Shown: positions 9,166 through 18,152 of the stretch, piece after piece
How the letters are laid out: each line of letters starts with the position of its first letter
How positions within the stretch are numbered: position 1 is the stretch's first letter
DNA from: Prochlorococcus sp. AG-409-P03
GTDB taxonomy: Bacteria; Cyanobacteriota; Cyanobacteriia; PCC-6307; Cyanobiaceae
Assembly (NCBI GenBank): GCA_003215295.1
Contig: QCKN01000009.1
Span: 1-36,954 of the forward strand
Length of the DNA: 36,954 bases
Direction: 5' to 3'
Notes under the pieces: generated by a model
Database searches by the model: none
Seen by the model: the letters and a program-made list of their open reading frames with translations, nothing else
What the model was told of the DNA's origin: nothing
Position numbers and translations under genes: made by a program

Positions 9166-10434
9166 ATGGGCTCAATATGGACTGACCAAGCCAAATTCCA
9201 AAGTTGGCTAGATGTCGAATTAGCAGCTTGTGAAGCCAACTACAAGCTTGGCCGAATTCCAAGTGAAGCTATGCAAGCAATTCGCGAGAAAGCTTCATTC
9301 AATCCCGAAAGAATTCTGGAAATAGAAGCAGAAGTCCGACATGACGTCATTGCATTCCTGACAAATCTGAATGAAAACATTGGTGATGCAGGACGTTTTG
9401 TTCACGTTGGCATGACTAGTAGTGACGTCCTTGATACAGGTCTAGGCCTTCAAATGAAGGCATCAGTCAATCTGCTCAGAAAAGAAAATATGGAACTGAA
9501 AGAAGCATTGATGAGTCTTGCTAAACAACATAAGAAAACTGTGATGATTGGTCGTTCTCATGCAATCCACGGAGAACCGATCACCTTTGGATTCAAAATT
9601 GCTGGTTGGTTGGCAGAAACGCTAAGGAACAGTGCTCGTCTAGACCGGTTGGAAAAAGATATATCTATAGGTCAAATAAGTGGAGCAATGGGAACCTATG
9701 CAAACACAGACCCAGAAGTAGAGAGGTTAACGTGCGAAAGTTTGGGACTGCGACCTGATACCGCAAGCACGCAAGTCATCTCACGTGATCGCCACGCAGA
9801 CTATGTTCAAACTCTTGCACTAGTAGGTTCATCATTAGATAGATTTGCAACTGAAATTAGAAACCTCCAAAGAACAGATGTTCTCGAGGTAGAAGAAAGT
9901 TTTGCTAAAGGCCAAAAAGGGAGCTCGGCCATGCCACACAAACGAAACCCTATAAGAAGCGAAAGGATTAGTGGCCTTGCAAGAGTATTAAGAAGCTATG
10001 TAACTGCTGCTCTTGAGAATGTTGTCCTATGGCATGAAAGAGACATTAGTCATAGTTCTGCAGAGAGGATGATGTTGCCCGACACGTCAATTACTCTGCA
10101 CTTTATGTTAAAAGAAATGACTGATGTAGTGAAAGATTTAGGAATCTACCCGACAAATATGTTGAAAAATATGAATATTTATGGAGGTGTAGTATTTAGT
10201 CAAAAAGTTCTATTGGAATTAGTAAATAGTGGAATGAGTAGGGAAAATGCCTATAGGTTAGTGCAAAAAAATGCGCATTCAGCCTGGAATACTGAAGGAG
10301 GAGATTTCCGAGACAACCTTGAAAAAGATCCAGAGATAACAAAGAGACTAAGCAATGATCAGTTGGCAAATTGTTTCAGTACAGAACTGCATCAAAGTAA
10401 CCTGGATGTAATTTGGGAAAGACTAGGAATTTGA
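9166..10434 (+). CDS. purB: Adenylosuccinate lyase, N-terminus interrupted
   Basis: PurB splits SAICAR to AICAR in purine synthesis and adenylosuccinate to AMP, releasing fumarate in both. The fumarase/aspartase fold is complete from here on: VGMTSSDVLDTGL, the TMIGRSHAIHGEP-like stretch MIGRSHAIHGEPITFG, and the signature SSAMPHKRNPIRSE with the mobile catalytic serine. The 422 residues starting at ATG 9166 are about nine shorter than the family, because an in-frame TAG separates the conserved MIERYTLP segment. In structurally studied lyases the Arg-Tyr of that segment contacts substrate phosphate. No good ribosome-binding site precedes 9166. The fumarate it releases is the substrate of fumC next door. 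Confidence 0.93.
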   Translation: MGSIWTDQAKFQSWLDVELAACEANYKLGRIPSEAMQAIREKASFNPERILEIEAEVRHDVIAFLTNLNENIGDAGRFVHVGMTSSDVLDTGLGLQMKASVNLLRKENMELKEALMSLAKQHKKTVMIGRSHAIHGEPITFGFKIAGWLAETLRNSARLDRLEKDISIGQISGAMGTYANTDPEVERLTCESLGLRPDTASTQVISRDRHADYVQTLALVGSSLDRFATEIRNLQRTDVLEVEESFAKGQKGSSAMPHKRNPIRSERISGLARVLRSYVTAALENVVLWHERDISHSSAERMMLPDTSITLHFMLKEMTDVVKDLGIYPTNMLKNMNIYGGVVFSQKVLLELVNSGMSRENAYRLVQKNAHSAWNTEGGDFRDNLEKDPEITKRLSNDQLANCFSTELHQSNLDVIWERLGI

Positions 10435-10576
10435 ATAGGAAACTTCTTTTATTTCAACTAAGTTTTTCCTACCAAAAAGCAATTCACCACATGTCACATA
10501 ACACAGAGAAAATTCTCATTCTGACTAAGGTTTAATTCACAGAAAAATGCAAACCCAACCAATCGCTATGAAATAA

Positions 10577-11974
10577 ATGTCAGAGCTGCTGCGAACAGAC
10601 CAGGACAGCATCGGTTCCATCGAAGTTCCCATTCATGCTCTTTGGGGTGCCCAAACGCAAAGGTCTTTGGTGAACTTCTCCATTGGCCATGATCGGATGC
10701 CTTTAGAGCTGATATATGCATTAGCCAAAATTAAACGTGCTGCAGCAAAAGTGAATCATCGTCTTGGTGTACTAGAAAAGACAAAAAAGGATTTAATTGT
10801 TCAAGCTGCCTCTGAAATCGAAAACGGCTTGCATGATAGTCAGTTCCCATTGCATGTCTGGCAAACAGGGAGTGGCACTCATACAAACATGAATGTCAAC
10901 GAGGTAATAAGCAACCTCGCATCATCTTTCAGTAACGAGCCTTTAGGAAGCAACAGTCCTATACATCCAAATGACCACGTCAATTGCTCTCAATCAACAA
11001 ATGACACCTATCCAGCCGCCATCCAAATTGCTGTTATCCAAAAACTTACCAAGAATCTATTACCAGAACTAACACTGCTAATCGAGGCGCTTCGCCAAAA
11101 GAGTCAAGAGTGGGATTCAATTATCAAAGTTGGCAGAACTCATCTCCAAGACGCTGTCCCGATTACCCTGGGGCAAGAAGTATCCGCTTGGAAAGAACAA
11201 ATTGCAGCTGCCCACAAACGAATAACAATTGCCCTTGAAGAACTTTATCAACTACCACTAGGGGGAACTGCTGTTGGAACTGGACTTAATGCGCCTAGAA
11301 CATTTGGTAAAGAAATCGCCAAGGAACTTGCTCTTCTAACCGGACTACCTTTTATCTCGGCTAATAACAAATTCTCCATAATGGCTAGTCATGATGGACT
11401 CGTACATGCGATGGCCGAACTAAAAATGTTGGCTATTGCCCTCTTTAAAATCGTTAACGATATACGTCTTTTATCTTGCGGTCCTAGAGCAGGCCTAGGA
11501 GAGCTAGAGCTTCCAACCAACGAACCAGGTAGTTCAATAATGCCTGGGAAAGTTAATCCAACTCAATGTGAAGCCATGGCAATGGTATGCACACAGGTAA
11601 TAGGACTTGAGGCAGCAGTATCACTGGCAGGGAGTAGTGGCCAACTACAAATGAATGCTTATAAACCACTAATTGGATTCAACCTATTAGAAAGTATTCA
11701 ACTACTCAACGATGCCTGCCATAGCTGCCGTATAGCAATGATCGAAGGTCTTAAACCAAATTTACCGAGGATTACTCAATTTTTAGATCAGTCTCTGATG
11801 CTAATTACTGCATTGGCACCGAAGATTGGGTACGAAAAAGCAAGTAAAATTGCACAGCTTGCTCACACTGACAACATCAGTCTACGACAAGCAGCATTAA
11901 GTCTTGGCTATGTAAATGAGTCTGAATTCAACCAACTTGTTGATCCAAAAGCCATGACTCAACCAACCAACTAG
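10577..11974 (+). CDS. fumC: Fumarate hydratase, class II
   Basis: This iron-independent enzyme interconverts fumarate and malate. In picocyanobacteria it helps recycle fumarate from purine and arginine synthesis. It has 465 residues, typical of FumC. Motifs are GSGTHTNMNVNEV (substrate site), NDHVNCSQSTNDTYP, KVGRTHLQDAVP with the catalytic histidine, and the signature GSSIMPGKVNPTQCEAM. The ATG start has no strong Shine-Dalgarno. It follows purB by 142 bases. The stop shares CTAG with the stop of the convergent helicase gene. Confidence 0.97.
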   Translation: MSELLRTDQDSIGSIEVPIHALWGAQTQRSLVNFSIGHDRMPLELIYALAKIKRAAAKVNHRLGVLEKTKKDLIVQAASEIENGLHDSQFPLHVWQTGSGTHTNMNVNEVISNLASSFSNEPLGSNSPIHPNDHVNCSQSTNDTYPAAIQIAVIQKLTKNLLPELTLLIEALRQKSQEWDSIIKVGRTHLQDAVPITLGQEVSAWKEQIAAAHKRITIALEELYQLPLGGTAVGTGLNAPRTFGKEIAKELALLTGLPFISANNKFSIMASHDGLVHAMAELKMLAIALFKIVNDIRLLSCGPRAGLGELELPTNEPGSSIMPGKVNPTQCEAMAMVCTQVIGLEAAVSLAGSSGQLQMNAYKPLIGFNLLESIQLLNDACHSCRIAMIEGLKPNLPRITQFLDQSLMLITALAPKIGYEKASKIAQLAHTDNISLRQAALSLGYVNESEFNQLVDPKAMTQPTN

Positions 11975-14748
11975 CCAACTCTCTCTGTCGCAGGATTTAT
12001 AGCCTTATTTTCATCAGCAACCGCATTTACCAAGTCCTCTGACTCACAGACTGGAAAACGATTGATAGCCTTTAATGCAAGTCGCGCATTATTTCGCAGT
12101 CGATCACTAATCGCTTCGCAATAAGGGACTTGTGCAAGTAGATCTACAGTCCTCCTCAAGATTCTGACCACATCCCCTTCATCAAGTGAAGTATTAGCAA
12201 TCAAATCCAGCCAAGAACTACCTCTAGCCCAAGCCTCTACCAGTCCCATCAAGTCTGGTTCCAGCCACGCTAAACAATCCACATTGCAACGCTCTTGAAC
12301 ACGTAAAAGCTCTCGACGGATTCCTGCAAGATCAAACAAAGCCTCCTCTGCCTTAGTGGGTACGGGATAACCACTCCAAATGTCAGGTCTATTCACCTCC
12401 GTACTAATCGCCTGAAAAACGGCTGCAAGATCGTAGGGTGACAATTCATCGAGATGTCCACTAATTAAGGCCAATCCAAGCCACAGCTCATTGTCTCCTC
12501 TCAGTGCAGCAACAGTTCTTCCAATTTCTGTAGGCTCAAGTGAATCGAGACAGCCAAAATGCTGAAGAATATCTATTAAAGATAAAAAAGTTTCCCAATG
12601 TCGATTGGCTCTGTGATGAAGAAATTGCTGACGTTCTCTAATCTCAAGTTGCAACTCCTCCATTCTTCGCCGATGTTTCTTTAGTTTCTTACGATCACCC
12701 CATTGATGAGCAGGTTGTTCTTTCAAACTTTCTTCCAAGTCTTGAACTAACTTCGTCTGTGTAAGAACCTCTCCAGCTAAATCATACTGAGGAGTTTGTA
12801 GGTCATAGCGTTTGGCCATGTCCTCAACAGCAAGAGCCATAGGAAGACTATTTTGATCACCATGTCGAAGTTCACCAGGCTGAACAAGTTCAGGCCTCTT
12901 AAAGGTTCCCACCTCCAAACAACTCAAATCAGCATGCAAGCTCACTACGGCCTGACAAGGAAGCAAAAGCCAAAGATTTTGATCCGTAAGGCATAACAGC
13001 AAAGGAAATTGTCCTGAACTAGAAATTTTTTCAACTATTACAGAAGGAGTTACCCGACCACGAAGTTGTGGAGACTTCAAAGTGACAAGAGTCCCAACGC
13101 TCGCAAATTGCAAAGCAAGTGTCAATTCATTCGCTAATGTCTCTGCTGCCTGTTTTTGAAGAATGCGAAGTAGGCGCCTTTCTTCTCGCAAACGACCACG
13201 TTGTTTTTCGTATTCTTCAAAGTCTGCCCAAGGGACTTCTCCTGCAACCCCCTGGAGTCTTCCTAACTGAGTCCTAAGTTGTTCTAGTAGGTCTTCTTCT
13301 TCAACTAAATCAAGGCTCGCCAAGTAGCATCCAAAACTTCTTTGAACAAGTTCTCTTGACTTATCCAAGTCATACCTATGCAACAGATTGAGAACCATGC
13401 CATAACTAGGAGTGAACTGACTAACAAGTGGGTCTGCCTTGCTTATGGCTAATTGACCTGCTTCGCGAACTCCTTCAAAACGACTCTGTACTGTTACTAC
13501 AAACCCCTCAGAATCAAGACCTCTCCTGCCAGCCCTACCAGCCATCTGCAAAAACTCACTACCCATCAGCGACCTATGACCTCGCTCTGTTCTCTTTGAG
13601 AGCGCGGAAATCACAGTACTGCGTGCAGGCATATTTATTCCTGCGGCCAACGTTTCAGTAGCAAAAACAACCTTTACAAGTCCCTGTTGAAAGAGATCCT
13701 CAATGAATTCTTTCCAAGCAGGTAAAACTCCAGCATGATGAGAAGCAATACCTCGAAGCAAAGCATTTATATGCAACTCATCTCGTATTGCTTCCGAGTT
13801 GGATGCAATGTACTTATTTAATCTCTGTTGAATTTGATCTTTCTCATTAGGACTTACTAAGCACTGCGAGCCAAGATCCTTAACCGCCCTATCACAACCT
13901 CTCCTACTAAAAATAAAATATATTGCTGGCAACATATTTCTCTGTGCCATCTGAGCAATCACAAAATCGATCTTTGGGGCTTCAGGTTGAATAGGTTTAG
14001 ATGAGCGCCCTTTGCGTCTTGGTCCCTTTGGGGCACGCCAAACTTTGCAATTTGGATGCAGGCCAGTCCCATTTTTATTTAACAAAGGATGCAAACCCTT
14101 TGCACTGCAAAACTTGTAATCCAAAGGCACTGGTCGAAAGTCACTATGCACCAATTGCGTAGGGCCATGCACACTTTCAATCCAATCAGTTAGCTGCCCT
14201 GCATTTGCAACCGTTGCCGATAGAGCAACAAGTTGAACAGAAGAAGGGCAATGGATAATTGATTCTTCCCAAACAGTGCCCCGTTGAGAGTCATTCATGT
14301 AGTGGCATTCATCCAAAACCACTGTTTCCACATCCTCAAGCGGATCATCAGTCTCTTGAGCTGCGGCATAAAGCATATTTCGAAAAATCTCTGTAGTCAT
14401 AACAACAATGGAAGCACTCCTATTCACACTTAGATCCCCAGTCATCAAACCAACCTGGTCAGATCCAAATTGCTCTCTAAAGTCACGAAGCTTTTGATTG
14501 GATAAAGCCTTTAAAGGCGTCGTATAAAAAACCTTTTGACCATGAGCAATCGCTCGGTAGATCGCATACTCCCCAACCAAGGTCTTTCCTGAACCCGTAG
14601 GAGCACTCACTACGACTGAATGTCCTTGATTTAACGTGTCAATAGCTTGGAGTTGAAAATCATCCAGTAAAAAAGGGAAGATCATTGCAGGATCCAATCC
14701 AGCTTTAACCAGATCTGCCGAAGTCGTGCCTTCTTGAACTGAACTCAT
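11971..14748 (-). CDS. Ski2/Mtr4-like DEAD/DEAH-box RNA helicase
   Basis: This 925-residue superfamily 2 helicase has clear motifs: Walker A APTGSGKT (49-56), DECH box (146-149), LSAT (176-179), and QMAGRAGRRG (motif VI). A long C-terminal region is consistent with the DSHCT/helical domain of the Ski2-Mtr4 group. This supports a role unwinding structured RNA during decay or processing, an inference from the eukaryotic relatives. A Lys/Arg-rich insertion (near residue 245, KGPRRKGRSSKP) may be an RNA-contacting loop. It starts at ATG 14748, divergent from bioF by 122 bases. Confidence 0.9.
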   Translation of the reverse strand: MSSVQEGTTSADLVKAGLDPAMIFPFLLDDFQLQAIDTLNQGHSVVVSAPTGSGKTLVGEYAIYRAIAHGQKVFYTTPLKALSNQKLRDFREQFGSDQVGLMTGDLSVNRSASIVVMTTEIFRNMLYAAAQETDDPLEDVETVVLDECHYMNDSQRGTVWEESIIHCPSSVQLVALSATVANAGQLTDWIESVHGPTQLVHSDFRPVPLDYKFCSAKGLHPLLNKNGTGLHPNCKVWRAPKGPRRKGRSSKPIQPEAPKIDFVIAQMAQRNMLPAIYFIFSRRGCDRAVKDLGSQCLVSPNEKDQIQQRLNKYIASNSEAIRDELHINALLRGIASHHAGVLPAWKEFIEDLFQQGLVKVVFATETLAAGINMPARSTVISALSKRTERGHRSLMGSEFLQMAGRAGRRGLDSEGFVVTVQSRFEGVREAGQLAISKADPLVSQFTPSYGMVLNLLHRYDLDKSRELVQRSFGCYLASLDLVEEEDLLEQLRTQLGRLQGVAGEVPWADFEEYEKQRGRLREERRLLRILQKQAAETLANELTLALQFASVGTLVTLKSPQLRGRVTPSVIVEKISSSGQFPLLLCLTDQNLWLLLPCQAVVSLHADLSCLEVGTFKRPELVQPGELRHGDQNSLPMALAVEDMAKRYDLQTPQYDLAGEVLTQTKLVQDLEESLKEQPAHQWGDRKKLKKHRRRMEELQLEIRERQQFLHHRANRHWETFLSLIDILQHFGCLDSLEPTEIGRTVAALRGDNELWLGLALISGHLDELSPYDLAAVFQAISTEVNRPDIWSGYPVPTKAEEALFDLAGIRRELLRVQERCNVDCLAWLEPDLMGLVEAWARGSSWLDLIANTSLDEGDVVRILRRTVDLLAQVPYCEAISDRLRNNARLALKAINRFPVCESEDLVNAVADENKAINPATERVG

Positions 14749-14870
14749 ACACGTAATACTAAGGAAGGCTGAAAGTCATCTCAAGAAATAGCTTAGATAA
14801 AGCAGTTCCATCAAAAAAACAAATAACAAAACCAAGAAAATGACAATCTTCTTAATCGCAAACTAAAGGC

Positions 14871-16013
14871 ATGCAAAGAATTCCTCCTTCAAGAATTCGA
14901 AAACTTCGAACCTTGTCCCATTGCAATGAACCTGCTGTCTTTAAAGCAGAGGGCAAACCGGACGAAGCAACAAATTTAATTGACTTAGCCAGCAACGATT
15001 ATCTCGGACTAAGTCGTCACCCAACTGTGATTCAAGCGGTTAAAGAAACCATTGTTGTTGATGGCGTAGGTGCAGGCAGCTCTCGTCTAATTACAGGCAG
15101 TCGTCCAATCCACAAATCCCTCGAAGAAGCTTTAGCTCAATGGCTCAATCGCGAGAGAGTATTGCTATTCCCTAGTGGATTTCAAGCGAACTTGGCAGCT
15201 GTTCTCTCATTGACACAGCGTCAGACACCTGTATTAGCAGACAGGCTTATACACCATTCGCTTCTCATGGGAGTCAAAACAAGTGGTGCTCAGTTGAAGC
15301 GATTTGCACACAATGACCTTAATGATCTTGAGATAAAACTAAAGCAAGCTTTAGAGAAGCATCCAAATCAACACCCCTTGGTAATGACTGAAAGCCTTTT
15401 CAGTATGGAAGGCACCAGTCCATCGCTTGAAGCCATGGCCAACCTATGTCAACTCCATAAAGCAAGATTATTAGTTGACGAAGCGCATGCCCTTGGAGTG
15501 ATGGGATCTAAAGGGAGAGGGCTTGGATATGGCATAAAAGATCCCTTGATAATGATTACGGGAACTTTCGGCAAAGCCTTTGGTAGCGGGGGAGCTTTTA
15601 TAGCAACTAACAAAGAAATAGGTGAGCAAATAATTCAATCAAGCGGCGCATTCCGTTACACAACAGCTCTTGCCCCACCACTAGCTGCTGCAGCCTTGGC
15701 AGCGCTTAAGCTCATAAAACTAAATCCCAACTGGGGGATCGAGCTCTACCACCAAGGAGAGCATTGGCGTTCTCAACTAGAAGCTCAAGGCTGGTTACGT
15801 CCTCCTGGTTATGGGCCAATCCTCTCACTAGTAGTTGGATCTGATGAAAAGGCTTTAGAGCTTCAAAACCACCTAGAAAAAGCAGGCCTATTAAGCATGG
15901 CAATTCGCCCCCCTACAGTTCCTGAAGGCACCGCTCGCCTAAGAATTGTGCTTCACAAAACTCTGCCAACTTCAACATTAGAAAAACTCTTGGATGCACT
16001 TAGGGGCCGATGA
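14871..16013 (+). CDS. bioF: 8-amino-7-oxononanoate synthase
   Basis: BioF condenses pimeloyl-ACP with alanine to make KAPA, the first committed ring-forming step of biotin synthesis. The 380 residues carry the alpha-oxoamine synthase pattern: LASNDYLGLSRHP, GAGSSRLITGS, VDEAHALGVMGSKGRGL, and the PLP lysine in TGTFGKAFGSGG (about residue 234). It starts at ATG. It is the first gene of the operon; its TGA overlaps the bioK ATG (ATGA at 16010). No BirA-type palindrome was recognised in the 122-base upstream gap. Confidence 0.97.
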   Translation: MQRIPPSRIRKLRTLSHCNEPAVFKAEGKPDEATNLIDLASNDYLGLSRHPTVIQAVKETIVVDGVGAGSSRLITGSRPIHKSLEEALAQWLNRERVLLFPSGFQANLAAVLSLTQRQTPVLADRLIHHSLLMGVKTSGAQLKRFAHNDLNDLEIKLKQALEKHPNQHPLVMTESLFSMEGTSPSLEAMANLCQLHKARLLVDEAHALGVMGSKGRGLGYGIKDPLIMITGTFGKAFGSGGAFIATNKEIGEQIIQSSGAFRYTTALAPPLAAAALAALKLIKLNPNWGIELYHQGEHWRSQLEAQGWLRPPGYGPILSLVVGSDEKALELQNHLEKAGLLSMAIRPPTVPEGTARLRIVLHKTLPTSTLEKLLDALRGR

Positions 16014-16720
16014 AGCAAATAATCGCCATGCATGGTTGGAGTAGCGATAGCTACTCATGGCAGCCATGGATGGAACTATTCACAAGCAAAGGATGGAATT
16101 GGAAAAATGGAGAACGTGGCTACGGCAACCTCTCACCATCAATGCCACTCTGGCAAAAAGAAGATAAAACCAGTTCAAAGCAACGTCGTGTATTCATAGG
16201 GCACTCTCTAGGCCCACACTTAATCCCAAAAACAATTTTATCGAATGCAACTGATGTTGTGCTTCTAAATAGCTTCGGACGTTTCTTACCTCTAGGAAGC
16301 AAAAACCGATCCCTCAAGACAGCCCTCTTAGGAATGCAACAACGTATTGGAACAACCAAAGAAAAAGAGATGCTTTTTGCCTTCCTTGAAAAAGCAAGTT
16401 TCCCACAGCCAATACATACCTTAGATTCAGACCCTATTCATACTGGATTATCAATCTGTGGAAGAAAAAGACTACAAGCAGACCTAGACTTACTTATCAA
16501 AACAAGTGGGATGCCAACAGGTATATCTATGGCTGCAAAGGTTCTTGTTATTGAAGGAGAAAAAGACGCAATCATTCCACCTGAATCGAGAAGATTGTTA
16601 AAAGTTGAGCTAGAAAAATATCTTCAAAAACCTTTTTCTTATATAAAAGTTGCAGAATTAGGACATTGTTTACTCTTGCCAGAATTAATCACTCAAGTAT
16701 ATAACTGGCTGGAAGGATGA
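16010..16720 (+). CDS. bioK: BioK-type pimeloyl-ACP methyl ester esterase
   Basis: This is an alpha/beta-hydrolase of 236 residues. The Ser-Asp-His triad is readable: Ser66 in FIGHSLGP, Asp186 in VIEGEKDAIIPP and His219 in ELGHCLLLP. An oxyanion region (MHGWSSDS) lies near the N-terminus. Position between bioF and bioC points to demethylation of pimeloyl-ACP methyl ester. It is short and unlike BioH outside the triad, matching the BioK class described for marine cyanobacteria. BioH-like is the fallback label. It is coupled to both neighbours by ATGA overlaps. Confidence 0.85.
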   Translation: MKQIIAMHGWSSDSYSWQPWMELFTSKGWNWKNGERGYGNLSPSMPLWQKEDKTSSKQRRVFIGHSLGPHLIPKTILSNATDVVLLNSFGRFLPLGSKNRSLKTALLGMQQRIGTTKEKEMLFAFLEKASFPQPIHTLDSDPIHTGLSICGRKRLQADLDLLIKTSGMPTGISMAAKVLVIEGEKDAIIPPESRRLLKVELEKYLQKPFSYIKVAELGHCLLLPELITQVYNWLEG

Positions 16721-17478
16721 TAATGGAACAACCAAGGAGAATATCTGTACTTCGAAACTTCGAAAATGCTGTAGAAACCTACAATCAAGAAGCCGAACTA
16801 CAACAAACCTATGCTTTAGAACTTGCTAAACTATGTTCACAAGAGGTTATCAAAACAGGGCTTTGGGTAGATCTTGGTAGTGGAACTGGGTTTCTAGCAG
16901 AAGCATTGGAAGCATTAAATCCCGATCAGGCAGTAATGCGACTTGATTGGAGTCCCAAAATGCTCGATCAGCATTCAAGTAAACGAAAAACCCAACTTTG
17001 GGATTTAAACAAAGGCTTACCTGAGTGGACAGAAGCCCCTAACTTGATTGCCTCAAACTTTGCCCTGCAATGGCTAAATAATGCCGAGGACAGAGTTCTT
17101 GAATGGTTTCAAGCCTTAGCACCGAAAGGTTTGTTGGCCCTAGCTGTGCCAGTGCAAGGAAGCTTCCCAGAATGGTACAAGGCCGCAGTTTCTAGTGGAG
17201 TGTTATGTACTGCGAAACCTCTCCCATCATCAAAATCTCTTCTGAAGAGGTTATCTCCCCATCACATTCGCTATCAACGGTTGCATAGTTTCACGCAACA
17301 AGCTGATGAAGTCATTTCCTTATTAAAGCCAATGATTAAAGTAGGTGCTCAAGGAAGTCCATATCGTTCACTTACAGCTGTTGAGTGGCGAAAACTTAAG
17401 GCAGCCTGGCCTAGATCAACAACCTGCAAGGGCGTCAAATTGACATGGCTAATTCAAGTGCTCTTAGTGCAACGATGA
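16717..17478 (+). CDS. bioC: Malonyl-ACP O-methyltransferase
   Basis: BioC methylates the free carboxyl of malonyl-ACP so that fatty acid synthesis can build the pimelate chain. It has 253 residues. The SAM motif is WVDLGSGTGFLAEAL, followed by RLDWSPKMLDQ and the BioC-like stretch NLIASNFALQWL. ATG 16717 overlaps the bioK stop; a second ATG lies at 16723. It ends in an ATGA overlap with bioD. The enzyme ends the protected-ester route that BioK opens, so bioC and bioK form a functional pair. Confidence 0.93.
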   Translation: MIMEQPRRISVLRNFENAVETYNQEAELQQTYALELAKLCSQEVIKTGLWVDLGSGTGFLAEALEALNPDQAVMRLDWSPKMLDQHSSKRKTQLWDLNKGLPEWTEAPNLIASNFALQWLNNAEDRVLEWFQALAPKGLLALAVPVQGSFPEWYKAAVSSGVLCTAKPLPSSKSLLKRLSPHHIRYQRLHSFTQQADEVISLLKPMIKVGAQGSPYRSLTAVEWRKLKAAWPRSTTCKGVKLTWLIQVLLVQR

Positions 17479-18146
17479 ACACACAAATGTCAGGCTTAGT
17501 AGTTTGCGGAACTGATACAGACGTGGGGAAAACGATTGTCAGCTCTTTAATTGTTCAAGGCCTAGATGGAATTTATTGGAAACCAGTTCAAAGCGGTATA
17601 GACGGTAATGGCGATACTGGGAGAGTCTGTAAAATTCTTGAACTTAAAGCGGGGCAATGGGTACCAGAGGCCTATCGCTTCCAAGCACCTGTTTCACCAC
17701 ATTGGGCTGCAGAAAAGGAACAAAGATTGATTGATGCACAAAAACTCAAACTTCCAAAGGTAGAAAAACCCCTGATAGTCGAAACTGCTGGGGGATTAAT
17801 GGTTCCACTAACTCGAGAATTACTGCAAATAGACCAATTAATTACTTGGCAACTTCCAGTCGTTCTTGTCGCAAGGACTGGTTTGGGAACACTAAACCAC
17901 ACTTTATTAAGCCTTGAGGCACTGAGAAAACGCAATATTAAAGTCCTCGGAGTTTTTCTAAATGGTTCTAGCCATCAAGACAATCCTCGTACAATCCGTG
18001 AATTGGCAGATATACCAATCATTGGCAGACTGCCTATTTTAGAAACAGTCAATGCATTAGAACTTTCAAAACAATGGCAACTACAAAAATTAGAGGCTAC
18101 TTTCGAACGTCTACTTAGAGAAAAAGGTTACTCCGAAAGAAATTAA
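17475..18146 (+). CDS. bioD: Dethiobiotin synthetase
   Basis: BioD carboxylates DAPA with CO2 and ATP to form dethiobiotin. The P-loop reads GTDTDVGKTIVSS. Further motifs are YWKPVQSGID and VETAGGLMVPLT. The frame is open from 17445, but ATG 17475 is the better start because it overlaps the bioC stop (ATGA), as at the two earlier junctions. That gives 223 residues. bioA follows after six bases. Confidence 0.95.
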   Translation: MNTQMSGLVVCGTDTDVGKTIVSSLIVQGLDGIYWKPVQSGIDGNGDTGRVCKILELKAGQWVPEAYRFQAPVSPHWAAEKEQRLIDAQKLKLPKVEKPLIVETAGGLMVPLTRELLQIDQLITWQLPVVLVARTGLGTLNHTLLSLEALRKRNIKVLGVFLNGSSHQDNPRTIRELADIPIIGRLPILETVNALELSKQWQLQKLEATFERLLREKGYSERN

Positions 18147-18152
18147 AGAACA

